From assembly GCF_013204855.1 (NCBI RefSeq), contig NZ_JABMKZ010000005.1:186001-250000 (forward strand): a DNA stretch of 64,000 bases. Reading direction: 5' to 3'. Origin of the DNA: Paenibacillus alba. Its GTDB lineage: Bacteria > Bacillota > Bacilli > Paenibacillales > NBRC-103111. A program made the translations under genes and the position numbers. How positions within the stretch are numbered: position 1 is the stretch's first letter; each line of letters begins with the position of its first letter. The notes beneath the pieces were generated by a model. The model did no database searches. It was not told the origin of the DNA and saw nothing but the letters and a program-made list of their open reading frames with translations. Shown here piece after piece: positions 23,750 to 33,200 of this stretch.

Positions 23750-25735
23750 ATGAAGAAAACGATTTGCACCACCAGTCTTGCGGTTCTACTATTATCTACC
23801 ACAGTCGTTACCGCCTGTACCGCACCCAGTGGCGTATCCCCGACACCTGTTGCAACTGAGAAGACCAGCTTGGAAGGACCGCGAGATGCCAAGGAAGTAG
23901 AGACATTCGCAGATGGCGTTTTTGCGGATAAGATGAAGAAGTTTAATACCGTTGGTTCTAATTTTGTCGTCGTCACGGATGGGAAAGTGGTGCTTAGCAA
24001 AGGTTACGGTTATGCGGATAGGGAAAAGAAAATTCCAGTTGATAAAGATACTGTTTTCCAAATTGGCTCTGTGACAAAGTCATTCACGGCATTGGCCGCC
24101 ATGCAGTTGGTCGATAAGGGGAAAATGGATTTAAAACACGATATCCAAGAGTACTTGGGAGGAATGAAGGTTCCGAATATAACGGGGAAAAAACTGACGA
24201 TGTTTGATCTGCTCACTTATTCAAGCGGCGTTGACTTGCCGGATATCGTCACGGATATGTCTACAGAATATGTGAATAAAGATATTTCAATGAAGGAATA
24301 CCTCGCTTCGCATATGCCAACTGTGGTCAGACCTCCGGGAGAAGCGTACACGTATGACAATTTTGGCTTCTTGCTAGCGGGATATGCCGTAGAGAACGTA
24401 ATGGGGATGCCATATTCTCAGTACATGGAGAAAAATATTTTCAAACCGTTGGGCATGACCTCGACGAATGTACGTTTTACCCCTGAACTACTAGGCAGAA
24501 TGTCTGCTCACTATGGACCCAAAGGAGAGCTGCTTCCCCTGGAGGGGTTTGCTCCAACAGAATGGCCTCAAGGCAGTATGGTCTCGACAGCAGATGACAT
24601 GGCGAAATACCTCATTATGCATCTGAGCAAAGGAAAGTATGATGGCAAAGAAATAGTGAGCCAGAAGAGCATACAGCAAATGCAAACCTACCAGTTGTTT
24701 GCTGATAAGACGATTCCGATCACAACCATTGGATTTGAAGGTTATTTCCAAGAAAAGATGAACGATCAGCATGTCATTTTAAAAGGAGGGAATGTTCCAG
24801 GGCATTCTTCCTTGGTTGCTATTCTACCAGAGAAGAATACAGCATTGTACATGTCCTACAGCAACGACTCCATGATGAGTCTTGACGTGTATGAGGAATT
24901 TATGAATCATTATTATCCGAGAAAAGTAGAAGCTCCAAAGCCAACCTACGCGACAATCAGTGAGCAGCAAGCCAAAGACTACGTTGGATTATATCAAAAC
25001 ACGCGTCTTGCTGCCATAAGGACTCAAGTTTCATATTCGGATGGGAAATTACTTTTGGAGACTGGAACTACTGGCAAGCATACGTTGAAAATGATCCACC
25101 CTTTATTATTTGAAGATGAGTCAGGGATTAAATTGACGTTTAATAAAGATGAAGCGGGTCATATTGCGTATTTGTACTACATGCATCCCGCAATAGACAT
25201 CGTAGCTTATGCGCAAAAAGTAAACATTAGTTCACCATTTTCTGATGTACCTGCGGATAGCAAATATAAGTCATTTATTAATAATCTTCATGCTTTGAAA
25301 GTCATGAGCGGAAAATCAGCCAGCCTCTTCGATCCCGAAGGAACGATGACACAGAAAGAATTCTCAGAAGTGCTGCTGCGCGCTCAAGGGTGGCAAAACA
25401 TGCCCTATGCGGTTGAGCCGAATAAGAAGCTGATGATGACAGGAGTGCCTGATTATCAGCCGAATTCGCCTATCTCTAGACAAATGGCGGCGGTCATGAT
25501 CCAAAACTTGAAACATGCTGCGCCTGGAACTAACGTTAAATTGAGTGGCGAAACGGATGCTTGGGCAATTGAAGCCATCACGGCTCTTGTTTCCCAAGGT
25601 ATCATAGATCCGGATACGAAGATTAAAACAGATGCTTCCATAGACTTCCGTTCCAAGCAGCTTTTGAAGCGTCAAGAAGCCAGTGCGTTATTGGATCAAG
25701 CTTTTGATTACTATTCCTTGCCAATCCTCCATTAA
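23750..25735 (+). CDS. Serine beta-lactamase-fold lipoprotein with C-terminal SLH-like repeats
   Basis: A 661-residue secreted protein. MKKTICTTSLAVLLLSTTVV is followed by TAC, giving a lipid-anchor Cys23. Residues about 48-390 form a class C beta-lactamase/PBP4*-like domain with S107-V-T-K110, Y202-D-N204 (YTYDNFGF) and PGHSS in place of KTG, so it is more likely a D,D-peptidase or esterase than a lactamase. After a DUF3471-like segment, residues about 497-655 hold degenerate SLH repeats (FSDVPADSKYKSFINNL; AWAIEAITALVSQGI). The combination of lipid anchor and SLH repeats is odd because they direct to different layers. A single gene with AAGGAG nine bases before the start. Confidence 0.85.
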   Translation: MKKTICTTSLAVLLLSTTVVTACTAPSGVSPTPVATEKTSLEGPRDAKEVETFADGVFADKMKKFNTVGSNFVVVTDGKVVLSKGYGYADREKKIPVDKDTVFQIGSVTKSFTALAAMQLVDKGKMDLKHDIQEYLGGMKVPNITGKKLTMFDLLTYSSGVDLPDIVTDMSTEYVNKDISMKEYLASHMPTVVRPPGEAYTYDNFGFLLAGYAVENVMGMPYSQYMEKNIFKPLGMTSTNVRFTPELLGRMSAHYGPKGELLPLEGFAPTEWPQGSMVSTADDMAKYLIMHLSKGKYDGKEIVSQKSIQQMQTYQLFADKTIPITTIGFEGYFQEKMNDQHVILKGGNVPGHSSLVAILPEKNTALYMSYSNDSMMSLDVYEEFMNHYYPRKVEAPKPTYATISEQQAKDYVGLYQNTRLAAIRTQVSYSDGKLLLETGTTGKHTLKMIHPLLFEDESGIKLTFNKDEAGHIAYLYYMHPAIDIVAYAQKVNISSPFSDVPADSKYKSFINNLHALKVMSGKSASLFDPEGTMTQKEFSEVLLRAQGWQNMPYAVEPNKKLMMTGVPDYQPNSPISRQMAAVMIQNLKHAAPGTNVKLSGETDAWAIEAITALVSQGIIDPDTKIKTDASIDFRSKQLLKRQEASALLDQAFDYYSLPILH

Positions 25736-25904
25736 TTAAAAAAATAAGTTCATGGTCATTGAGAACAATTATCGATAGAATATTTTGTGCTTCGCATTCT
25801 TTTTTCGCGAGGCTCTTTCTTTTTATAGCAATCGGATTTATAGTAATTGTGTTCTCTGTGCAGAAAATGGATACTTGCAATAAGCTTTAAGGAGACATGA
25901 GCCG

Positions 25905-27038
25905 ATGATTCGTGTAATGCTTGTTGATGATGAAGAAGATTCGCTGGATTTGTTGGAAATTTTGCTCGGACAAATTGGAAACATTCAGGTAGTAGGAAGG
26001 TATAGCAATCCGATTCAAGCGATTAAAGCTTTGGGCAATTCACATGTAGATGCCGTGTTCCTGGATATCCATATGCCGGGAATGAAGGGCACGGAAGCTG
26101 CCAGAAAAATCAGAAGCATGATCCCTCAAATGCCGATCATATTCACAACAGCATATGCGGAATACGCGATTGAAGCGTTTGAAATTCAATCGACTGACTA
26201 CCTGCTGAAGCCATTTACGAGAGACAGGTTGCAGAACACGATTGAGCGTATTAAATCGTTATCGGATCCCATCATTCAGGCACGTCAGCGCGCAAGCATC
26301 ACCCCGACCGTCTACTGTTTGGGAGGCTTCCATATTGGATTGCCAGGTGACGAGAGCAAGGTGCTGACATGGAAAACGAAAAAGGAAAAGGAGCTTTGCG
26401 CGTTTCTGATCCACTATGCAGGAAAATCGGTGAATACGGCATCGATTATTGAGGCGTTATGGCCGGGGTACGATCTGAACAAGGCGAAAACGTATTTGTA
26501 TACATGCCTGTCTTATTTAAGGAAAAGCTTGGCGGAACATCGTATTCCGATCTATATACGCAAAGCGGATCAAGGGTTCGTCGCTGTATTGGACGGGCCC
26601 ACGGTCGATGCAGCCGACTTTGAGCAGCTGCTGAGCAGCACCTTGGCTGAAGAGAAAATGGTCGAAAGGTCTTACGACACAATGAACCAGAAGTACACAG
26701 GTGAATATATGGAAGCTTGCGATTTCAGTTGGGCTACCGCCAGACAGTTGGAGATTAAAGCCTCGTATGTTCGCGCGCTCCGTAAATGGTACGCGTATTT
26801 TCGAAGTCAGGGCAACCGTACGCTTGCGGTGGACAGCATGCAAAAGCTATTGTTGCTTGCCCCTGATTCCGAGATCGACGGACGCGAGTTGATCAAGCTG
26901 CATCAGAAGATGGGCAATCGTAATGAGGCGTATCGAGTCTGCTTGCAATTGGAACAAGCGGTGCGCGTTCAATTGGGAGCGGAACTGGAGGAAGAGACAA
27001 TGCGGCTATTCCAACAAACGAAAGAGCAAGCCCAATGA
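25905..27038 (+). CDS. Response regulator with SARP-type output (REC-wHTH-BTAD)
   Basis: A 377-residue protein. Residues 1-120 are a receiver with phospho-acceptor Asp54 (VFLDIHMPG), Asp8/Asp9, Thr (FTTAYAEYA) and Lys (LLKPF). Residues about 135-235 form an OmpR-like winged helix (LTWKTKKEKELCAFLIHYAG, SIIEALWPG, YLYTCLSYLRKSL), and residues about 245-375 an alpha-helical BTAD. This is the layout of SARP regulators known from Actinobacteria, here joined to a receiver. ATGA overlap with the double-kinase gene (27035) shows they form one two-component unit. A candidate target lies at 30168-30185. Confidence 0.88.
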   Translation: MIRVMLVDDEEDSLDLLEILLGQIGNIQVVGRYSNPIQAIKALGNSHVDAVFLDIHMPGMKGTEAARKIRSMIPQMPIIFTTAYAEYAIEAFEIQSTDYLLKPFTRDRLQNTIERIKSLSDPIIQARQRASITPTVYCLGGFHIGLPGDESKVLTWKTKKEKELCAFLIHYAGKSVNTASIIEALWPGYDLNKAKTYLYTCLSYLRKSLAEHRIPIYIRKADQGFVAVLDGPTVDAADFEQLLSSTLAEEKMVERSYDTMNQKYTGEYMEACDFSWATARQLEIKASYVRALRKWYAYFRSQGNRTLAVDSMQKLLLLAPDSEIDGRELIKLHQKMGNRNEAYRVCLQLEQAVRVQLGAELEEETMRLFQQTKEQAQ

Positions 27039-30000
27039 GAAAAAAAGTTGCGGCAGCGCTTATCACGTTATCTCTGTTGATTGCAACCTATGGGCTGTTG
27101 TTGAGCTACTTCTCTATCCATAAAAAGCCAATGCCTGCAGCGGTGAATGGGGCTATGGACTTAACCGCTTGGAAATTCGAGGAGGATGGAGTCGTTCGGC
27201 TGGATGGGCAGTGGGAGCTTTATCCGGATCAACTGCTTACTCACCAGCCTTCTCTCTCTTCTGCTGCAACAGGGGGATTAACGCCTGAAATGATTCAGGT
27301 CCCCGGATCATGGTTAAAACAGCTGGATACGATTGACATGGCGACCTACCGATTACAGATCCAGATCGGTGATGCAAGCGCGGTCTATGGATTGAAAACA
27401 GCATCTGTCCTGATTTCCAATCGGCTTATCGTCAATGGTCAAATCGTCGGATCAAGCGGGAATCCGGCAGATAAGCAGCATTACTACGCGCTTAACAAAC
27501 CGTATGTCAGCTACTTCACGTTGCAGCCGGGCTGGAATGAAATTCTGGTTCAGGTGGCCAACTATGAATTTCGTGTAGGCAGCGGGATTGGCGAATCGCT
27601 TCTCTTGGGCAAGGCCGAGCAAATTGCTGTGCTTCGCGATCGAGCGACAGCTCATGATTGGATCGCGTTAACCGCCTTCCTGATCATGGGATTATATTTT
27701 ATCGGATTGTTTTCCCAACGTAGAAACGATGTTTCACTTGCGGTATTTGGCATCGTTTGCTTATGTATTGCTGCATTTACAAGCGTCAGTGGTGAGAGAG
27801 TACTTTTCGATGCGGTCGGTCCGTTTCCGTTCTGGCTTTATTTCCGAATCCAGATGGTTTCGACAGTTGGCGTAGGCGTTGGATTTTTCCTCTATATATA
27901 TACCGCTTTCCGGCCTTACTGCTTTACATGGCTCACTCGAGGCGGGCTGGCCGCAGGGGGGATACTTGCCCTGCTGCATATTGGCTTCGCCTCCCAGCTT
28001 ACAACAGGGCCGCTTCGTCAATTGACGTCGTTTTACGTTACTTTCGCGTTGCTGTATGCAACATATGTATTCGTATATACGGCCCTGCACAATGTAGCGG
28101 GCAGCGGGTATTTGGCCGTAGCGGCAATGGCGTTGAATGCGATGGTGCTGAACCAGAATATGAACGTTTACTTCGGCGTGCCGATCTATTCGCTTGCGCC
28201 GGTTGAACCTTTTCTTGTTCTGCTGATGCTTGCGCTCTTGATGTCGCTCCGGTTCTCGAACGCTTTTCAGAAGATTGAGGAGCTGTCCGGGCAATTGATT
28301 CAAGCGGACAAGTTAAAGGACGATTTTCTCGCCAGAACTTCGCATGAATTCAAGACCCCGCTTCACGGTGTGATGAATATTTCCCGGTCCATGCTGGACG
28401 ATGCCATTCATCCGCCAACTGCCGAACAGCGGGAAAAGATTCAATTGATTACGGACATTACGAGGAAGCTTTCGCAGCTCGTGTACGACATCTTGGACTT
28501 ATCCAAGCTGAAGCTGGGCGAACTGAGAATCGTTCCGGCGCCGATCGATGTTCGTTCGGTCGCGGAGGTGCAAGTGCGCTTCTATTCCTATCTGTGCACG
28601 GAAAACCATATTCAACTGGTCAACCATGTGCCTGCACAGCTATCTTCGGCTTATGCCGATGAAATCCGTGTGAGCCAGGTTATCGGAAATTTGCTGGACA
28701 ATGCGATCAAGCATACGGAGAGTGGAATGATCGTCATTACCGGGAGGGAGCATGAAGGCAGGCTCGAAATTGCGGTGCACGATACAGGCAAAGGCATCGA
28801 ACCTCAAGACATTCCATTCATTTTTGAACCATTCAAATCATTCGAGGGAGATCAGCAGCGCGGCTTCGGATTAGGGCTGCCGATCGCGAAGCAACTAGTC
28901 GAACTGCAAAAGGGTACGCTTTGGGTTGCTTCCACGCCTGGAGTCGGTTCTACCTTTACATTCACGCTTCCGATCGCCGATCAGCGAAGAGATGCGTCAT
29001 CGCCTTTGTCCTATTCAAGTCCTCAGGTCATGCCAAGGGAAACTGAATATTCCTTCGTTACGCCTTATCACACCAATCAGAGCGGCAAGCTTACGGTTCT
29101 GATCGTCGACGATCAGTACGTGAACTTGAAAGTTTTATTGGACACGCTTCGAGTCCTCGACTATCGCGTGATTGCAGTCAAAAACGGGTACGAGGCGCTG
29201 GAGCAGATCGATCAATCGGGCAGAATTGATCTCGTCATTCTCGATCTGATGATGCCGGGCATGTCTGGCTATGAAGTGTGTCAGGAGATTCGCAAACGAT
29301 ACTCGCTGCTGGAACTGCCTGTTCTGATGGTGACGGCAGCCATTCAACCCCAAGATAAGGTGGCAGCATTCCAAGCGGGGGCGAACGATTACTTGCCCAA
29401 ACCGTTCGATCTGGAGGAGCTTAAAGCAAGGATCGGCAGCTTGCTCGCGATGAAGGAATCGCTTGGTCGAGCGGTCCACATGGAAGTGGCGTTTTTGCAA
29501 TCGCAGATCAAACCTCATTTTTTGTATAACGTGCTGAACAGTATTGTGGCATCAAGCTATAAGGATGTGGAGCGAGCAAGGAAGATGATCACTGATCTCG
29601 CGGATTACTTGCGAGGAAGCTTTCGGTTCAGCAACGCGGAGGAACGTATTGGGTTTGCAGAAGAATTCAGCCTCATTCGAACGTATGTTGAGATTGAGCG
29701 AGCCCGATTCAAAGATCGTATTCGCTTCGAATATGATATCGCAGAAGCTGCCTATGGATTGCACATGCCGCCGCTTCTGTTGCAGCCGCTTGTAGAAAAT
29801 GCGATCCGTCACGGGATCGGTGATCGCATTGAAGGCGGCACGGTAACGTTGACGGCGGAAGAGTCCGATGGGAAATGGCGGTTCGTCGTAGCCGACGACG
29901 GCGTCGGGATCGCACCTGAACGAGTGAAGACGCTGCTTGAACGAGCCGGCACAGATGAGCCGCAGGGGGTCGGCTTGCGGAATATTAACAAGCGGCTGAA

Positions 30001-30088
30001 ATACGAATATGGCATTTCGCTGGAGTTGGAAAGCGAACCAGGACGCGGTACGAGAGTCACTATATGCATCCCTGCTTCGTCGGTTTAA
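27035..30088 (+). CDS. Hybrid sensor kinase with two kinase modules (7TMR-DISM, HisKA, REC, LytS-type)
   Basis: A 1017-residue membrane protein. After a signal-anchor helix (about 7-27) comes an extracellular jelly-roll DISM domain (about 45-195), then seven membrane helices (about 205-410). A first kinase follows: HisKA with His437 (RTSHEFKTPLHG) and HATPase with NLLDNAIKHTE and GFGLGLPIAKQL. A receiver has Asp737 (VILDLMMPG). A second, LytS-type kinase follows with His828 (QSQIKPHFLYN) and HATPase with LQPLVENAIRHGI and GVGLRNINKRL. Signals from the outside could pass His437-Asp737-His828 to the SARP regulator. The sensed ligand is unknown; DISM domains are usually carbohydrate-like folds. 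Confidence 0.9.
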   Translation: MRKKVAAALITLSLLIATYGLLLSYFSIHKKPMPAAVNGAMDLTAWKFEEDGVVRLDGQWELYPDQLLTHQPSLSSAATGGLTPEMIQVPGSWLKQLDTIDMATYRLQIQIGDASAVYGLKTASVLISNRLIVNGQIVGSSGNPADKQHYYALNKPYVSYFTLQPGWNEILVQVANYEFRVGSGIGESLLLGKAEQIAVLRDRATAHDWIALTAFLIMGLYFIGLFSQRRNDVSLAVFGIVCLCIAAFTSVSGERVLFDAVGPFPFWLYFRIQMVSTVGVGVGFFLYIYTAFRPYCFTWLTRGGLAAGGILALLHIGFASQLTTGPLRQLTSFYVTFALLYATYVFVYTALHNVAGSGYLAVAAMALNAMVLNQNMNVYFGVPIYSLAPVEPFLVLLMLALLMSLRFSNAFQKIEELSGQLIQADKLKDDFLARTSHEFKTPLHGVMNISRSMLDDAIHPPTAEQREKIQLITDITRKLSQLVYDILDLSKLKLGELRIVPAPIDVRSVAEVQVRFYSYLCTENHIQLVNHVPAQLSSAYADEIRVSQVIGNLLDNAIKHTESGMIVITGREHEGRLEIAVHDTGKGIEPQDIPFIFEPFKSFEGDQQRGFGLGLPIAKQLVELQKGTLWVASTPGVGSTFTFTLPIADQRRDASSPLSYSSPQVMPRETEYSFVTPYHTNQSGKLTVLIVDDQYVNLKVLLDTLRVLDYRVIAVKNGYEALEQIDQSGRIDLVILDLMMPGMSGYEVCQEIRKRYSLLELPVLMVTAAIQPQDKVAAFQAGANDYLPKPFDLEELKARIGSLLAMKESLGRAVHMEVAFLQSQIKPHFLYNVLNSIVASSYKDVERARKMITDLADYLRGSFRFSNAEERIGFAEEFSLIRTYVEIERARFKDRIRFEYDIAEAAYGLHMPPLLLQPLVENAIRHGIGDRIEGGTVTLTAEESDGKWRFVVADDGVGIAPERVKTLLERAGTDEPQGVGLRNINKRLKYEYGISLELESEPGRGTRVTICIPASSV

Positions 30089-30108
30089 CAGCACTATGCC
30101 GATTGACC

Positions 30109-30150
30109 TAACAGGTTCTCATCGATTTCAGATGAGGCCTGTTTGATTTT
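30109..30150 (+). terminator. Terminator of the two-component unit
   Basis: AACAGGTTCTCATC pairs with GATGAGGCCTGTTT, followed by GATTTT. Confidence 0.75.
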
Positions 30151-30167
30151 GGTGAAAATTGTCGATT

Positions 30168-30185
30168 TTTAAGGTTTCTTTAAGG
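30168..30185 (+). promoter_or_regulatory. Heptamer direct repeat with 11-bp period (candidate SARP site)
   Basis: TTTAAGG-TTTC-TTTAAGG. SARP proteins are known to bind heptamers spaced by four bases, placed eight to ten bases before the -10 box; here GATATG or TATGCT follows at that distance. The SARP-type regulator gene is next door. Confidence 0.4.
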
Positions 30186-30257
30186 TGCAGTCGGATATGC
30201 TGAGCTAGAAAATGTGGTATTTGAGAAAGAACGACGATCAGGAGAGGAAGATGCGTT

Positions 30258-33200
30258 TTGATCCCAGCAATGAGAAGCAGTAAGAAAAACGATAGAATAC
30301 GAAAAACGGCACATCTTTTGCTCGCCGTTATACTTTTGATACCGCTTCTATTAAGCAGCGGCGCGGCTTCGGCAGCAGCCGGTTGGTCGATGATAGACGG
30401 CGGCGGAGTCAATGGATTGAACGTTAATCCTGCAAGTAGAGCAGAACTTCCTGTATTAGCCGTATTTAGAAACGAAGTTTATATGGCGTGGCAAGAAAAA
30501 AACGGAACGATCAGTCAAATCAGAGTCAAGAAATATAACGGCACGGGCTGGGTTAGCGTCGACGGCAACGGTCCGAACGGATTGAACGTGAATACTGGCA
30601 AAGCGGGAACAACACCAACTCTAACCGTGTTCAAGGATGCTTTGTATATCGCGTGGGTAGAAGTGAGCGTAGCGAATAATACTCAAATTCGGGTCAAAAA
30701 GTATGACGGCGAAAGCTGGACGAGCGCCGAGGACGTAAGTCTGAGCGGAATAAACGTAGATTCTACACTGAATGCTCTCGGTCCTACACTGGCTGTATAC
30801 AACGGCGCTCTGTATGCATCATGGTCTGAAGTTTATAAAATCCGGGTCAAGATGTATAACGGTACCTTGTGGACGAACGTCGACGGAGGTACGAACGGAT
30901 TAAATATAGATTCATCCAAACTCGCGGCTTTTCCTGCTTTGGCCGTATTGGGGAATGATTTAATCGCGGTCTGGTCCGAAGTATCCGGGTCCATTTATCA
31001 ACTGCGAGCGAAAAAGTATAACGGGGCAAGCTGGACGATAATAGACGGAGGAACGACCGGGTTAAATATGGTTAGCGGGAAAAGCGCGATCTACCCGTCG
31101 GTAGCCGCGATTGACGGCGCTTTGTACTTAGCTTGGAATGAACCGGTCGATTCGACGACGGACGACCAAATTCGGGTGAAGAAATACGACGGCAACACTT
31201 GGTCAAGTATTGACGGCGGCGGGAAATATGGAATCAACGCGGATCCCGCATTTCGAGCCAATTATGTGAAAATAACGACGTTTAATCATGATGTATATGC
31301 GGTATGGCAAGAATATTCCGGAAATGTAGGATCAACTGCCGTATTTAAAATTCGCGCAAAGAAGTATGACGGTACGGCCTGGATGAGCGCCGAAGCCGGC
31401 AGCAACGGTCTGATCGTGGATCCTTCGAAAGTTGCCAATTTTCCTGCCGTGACCGCGCTAAGCAACGTTTTATTCGTTGCGTGGCAGGAGAGAAACAGTA
31501 CGATTGAGCAACTTCGGGCGGCTAACTATGCGGTACCCGTACCTCCAGCGGTCAACGGCGTTACCGTCACTCCCGGCACGGCGAGCGTCGCGCAAGGTAG
31601 AAGCAGACAGCTGACGGTTGCGGTGGACGCAGTGGGAGGAGCGGTGACGACGGTCACATGGACGAGTAGCGACGCTAGTAACAAGGTGGCAGTCAGCGGA
31701 GCGGGGAACGTCACCGTTGCGGCTGATGCCGCGCTAGGAGATTATACAATCACTGCGACCTCGACGGTGGATAATAGCAAAAAAGGAACAGCGACGATAA
31801 CCGTTACGGCTATGCCGCCGGCTGTCAACAGCGTAACCGTCAGTCCAAGCACAGCAAGCGTGGTGCAAGGAGGAAGCAAGCAGCTTACAGCTTCGGTAGA
31901 TGCGGTAGGCGGAGCGGCGACGACGGTCGCGTGGACAAGCAGCGACGCCAGCAATAAGGTGGCGGCGGATAGCGCAGGGAACGTGACCGTGGCGGCGGAC
32001 GCCACGCCTGGAAATTATACGATCACGGCAACCTCGACGGTGGATAACAGCAAAAAAGGAACGGCGACGATAACGGTCACCGCAGCGCCTGCTATCAGCA
32101 GCGTCACCGTGAGCCCAAGCACCGCAAGCGTGGTGCAGGGCGGAAGCAAGCAGCTTACAGCTTCGGTAGATGCGGTAGGCGGAGCGGCGACGACGGTCGC
32201 GTGGACGAGCAGCGATGCTAAGGTGGCGGTGGACAGCGCTGGAAAAGTGACCGTAGCGGCGGACACTGCGCTTGGCGATTATACGATCACGGCCACCTCG
32301 ACGGTGGATAACAGCAAAAAAGGAACGGCGACGATAACGGTCACCACAGCGCCTGCTATCAGCAGCGTAACCGTGAGCCCAAGCACAGCAAGCGTGGTGC
32401 AGGGAGGAAGCAAGCAGCTCACAGCTTCGGTAGATGCGGTTGGCGGAGCGGCAACGACGGTCACGTGGACGAGCAGCGACGCTAAGGTGGCGGTGGATAG
32501 CGCAGGGAACGTGAGCGTAGCGGCTGACACTGTGCTTGACGATTATACGATCACGGCCACCTCGACGGTGGATAACAGCAAAAAAGGAACGGCGACGATA
32601 ACGGTCATCGCAGCGCCTGCTATCAGCAGCGTAACCGTCAGCCCAAGCACCGCAAGCGTGGTGCAGGGAGGGAGCAAGCAGCTCACAGCTTCGGTAGATG
32701 CGATTGGTGGAGCGGCAACGACGGTCACATGGACGAGCAGCGACGCTAAGGTGGCGGTGGACAGCGCAGGGAACGTGAGCGTGGCGGCTGACACTGCGCT
32801 GGGCGATTATACGATCACGGCCACCTCGACGGTGGATAACAGTAAAAAAGGAACGGCGACGATTACCGTAACCGCAGCGCCTGCTATCAGCAGCGTCACC
32901 GTGAGCCCAAGCACCGCAAGCGTGGTGCAGGGAGGAAGCAAGCAGCTCACAGCTTCGGTAGATGCGGTTGGCGGAGCGGCAACGACGGTCGCGTGGACGA
33001 GCAGCAACGCTAAGGTGGCGGTGGATAGCGCAGGGAACGTGAGCGTGGCGGCTGACACTGTGCTTGGCGATTATACGATCACGGCCACCTCGACGGTGGA
33101 TAACAGCAAAAAAGGAACGGCGACGATAACGGTCACCGCAGCGCCTGCGGTCAACAGCGTAACCGTGAGCCCAAGCACCGCAAGCATCGAGCAAGGAGGA

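Noticed and set aside
27761..28303. 180-codon minus-strand frame inside the double-kinase gene
   Set aside because: It mirrors the membrane-helix region of the kinase, has no start signal and no recognisable domain.
31734..33194. Long open minus-strand frame (about 486 codons) rich in Arg and His
   Set aside because: It is a mirror of the GC-rich Ig-like repeats; the 264-bp period of its sequence copies that of the plus-strand gene, and there is no ribosome site or domain.
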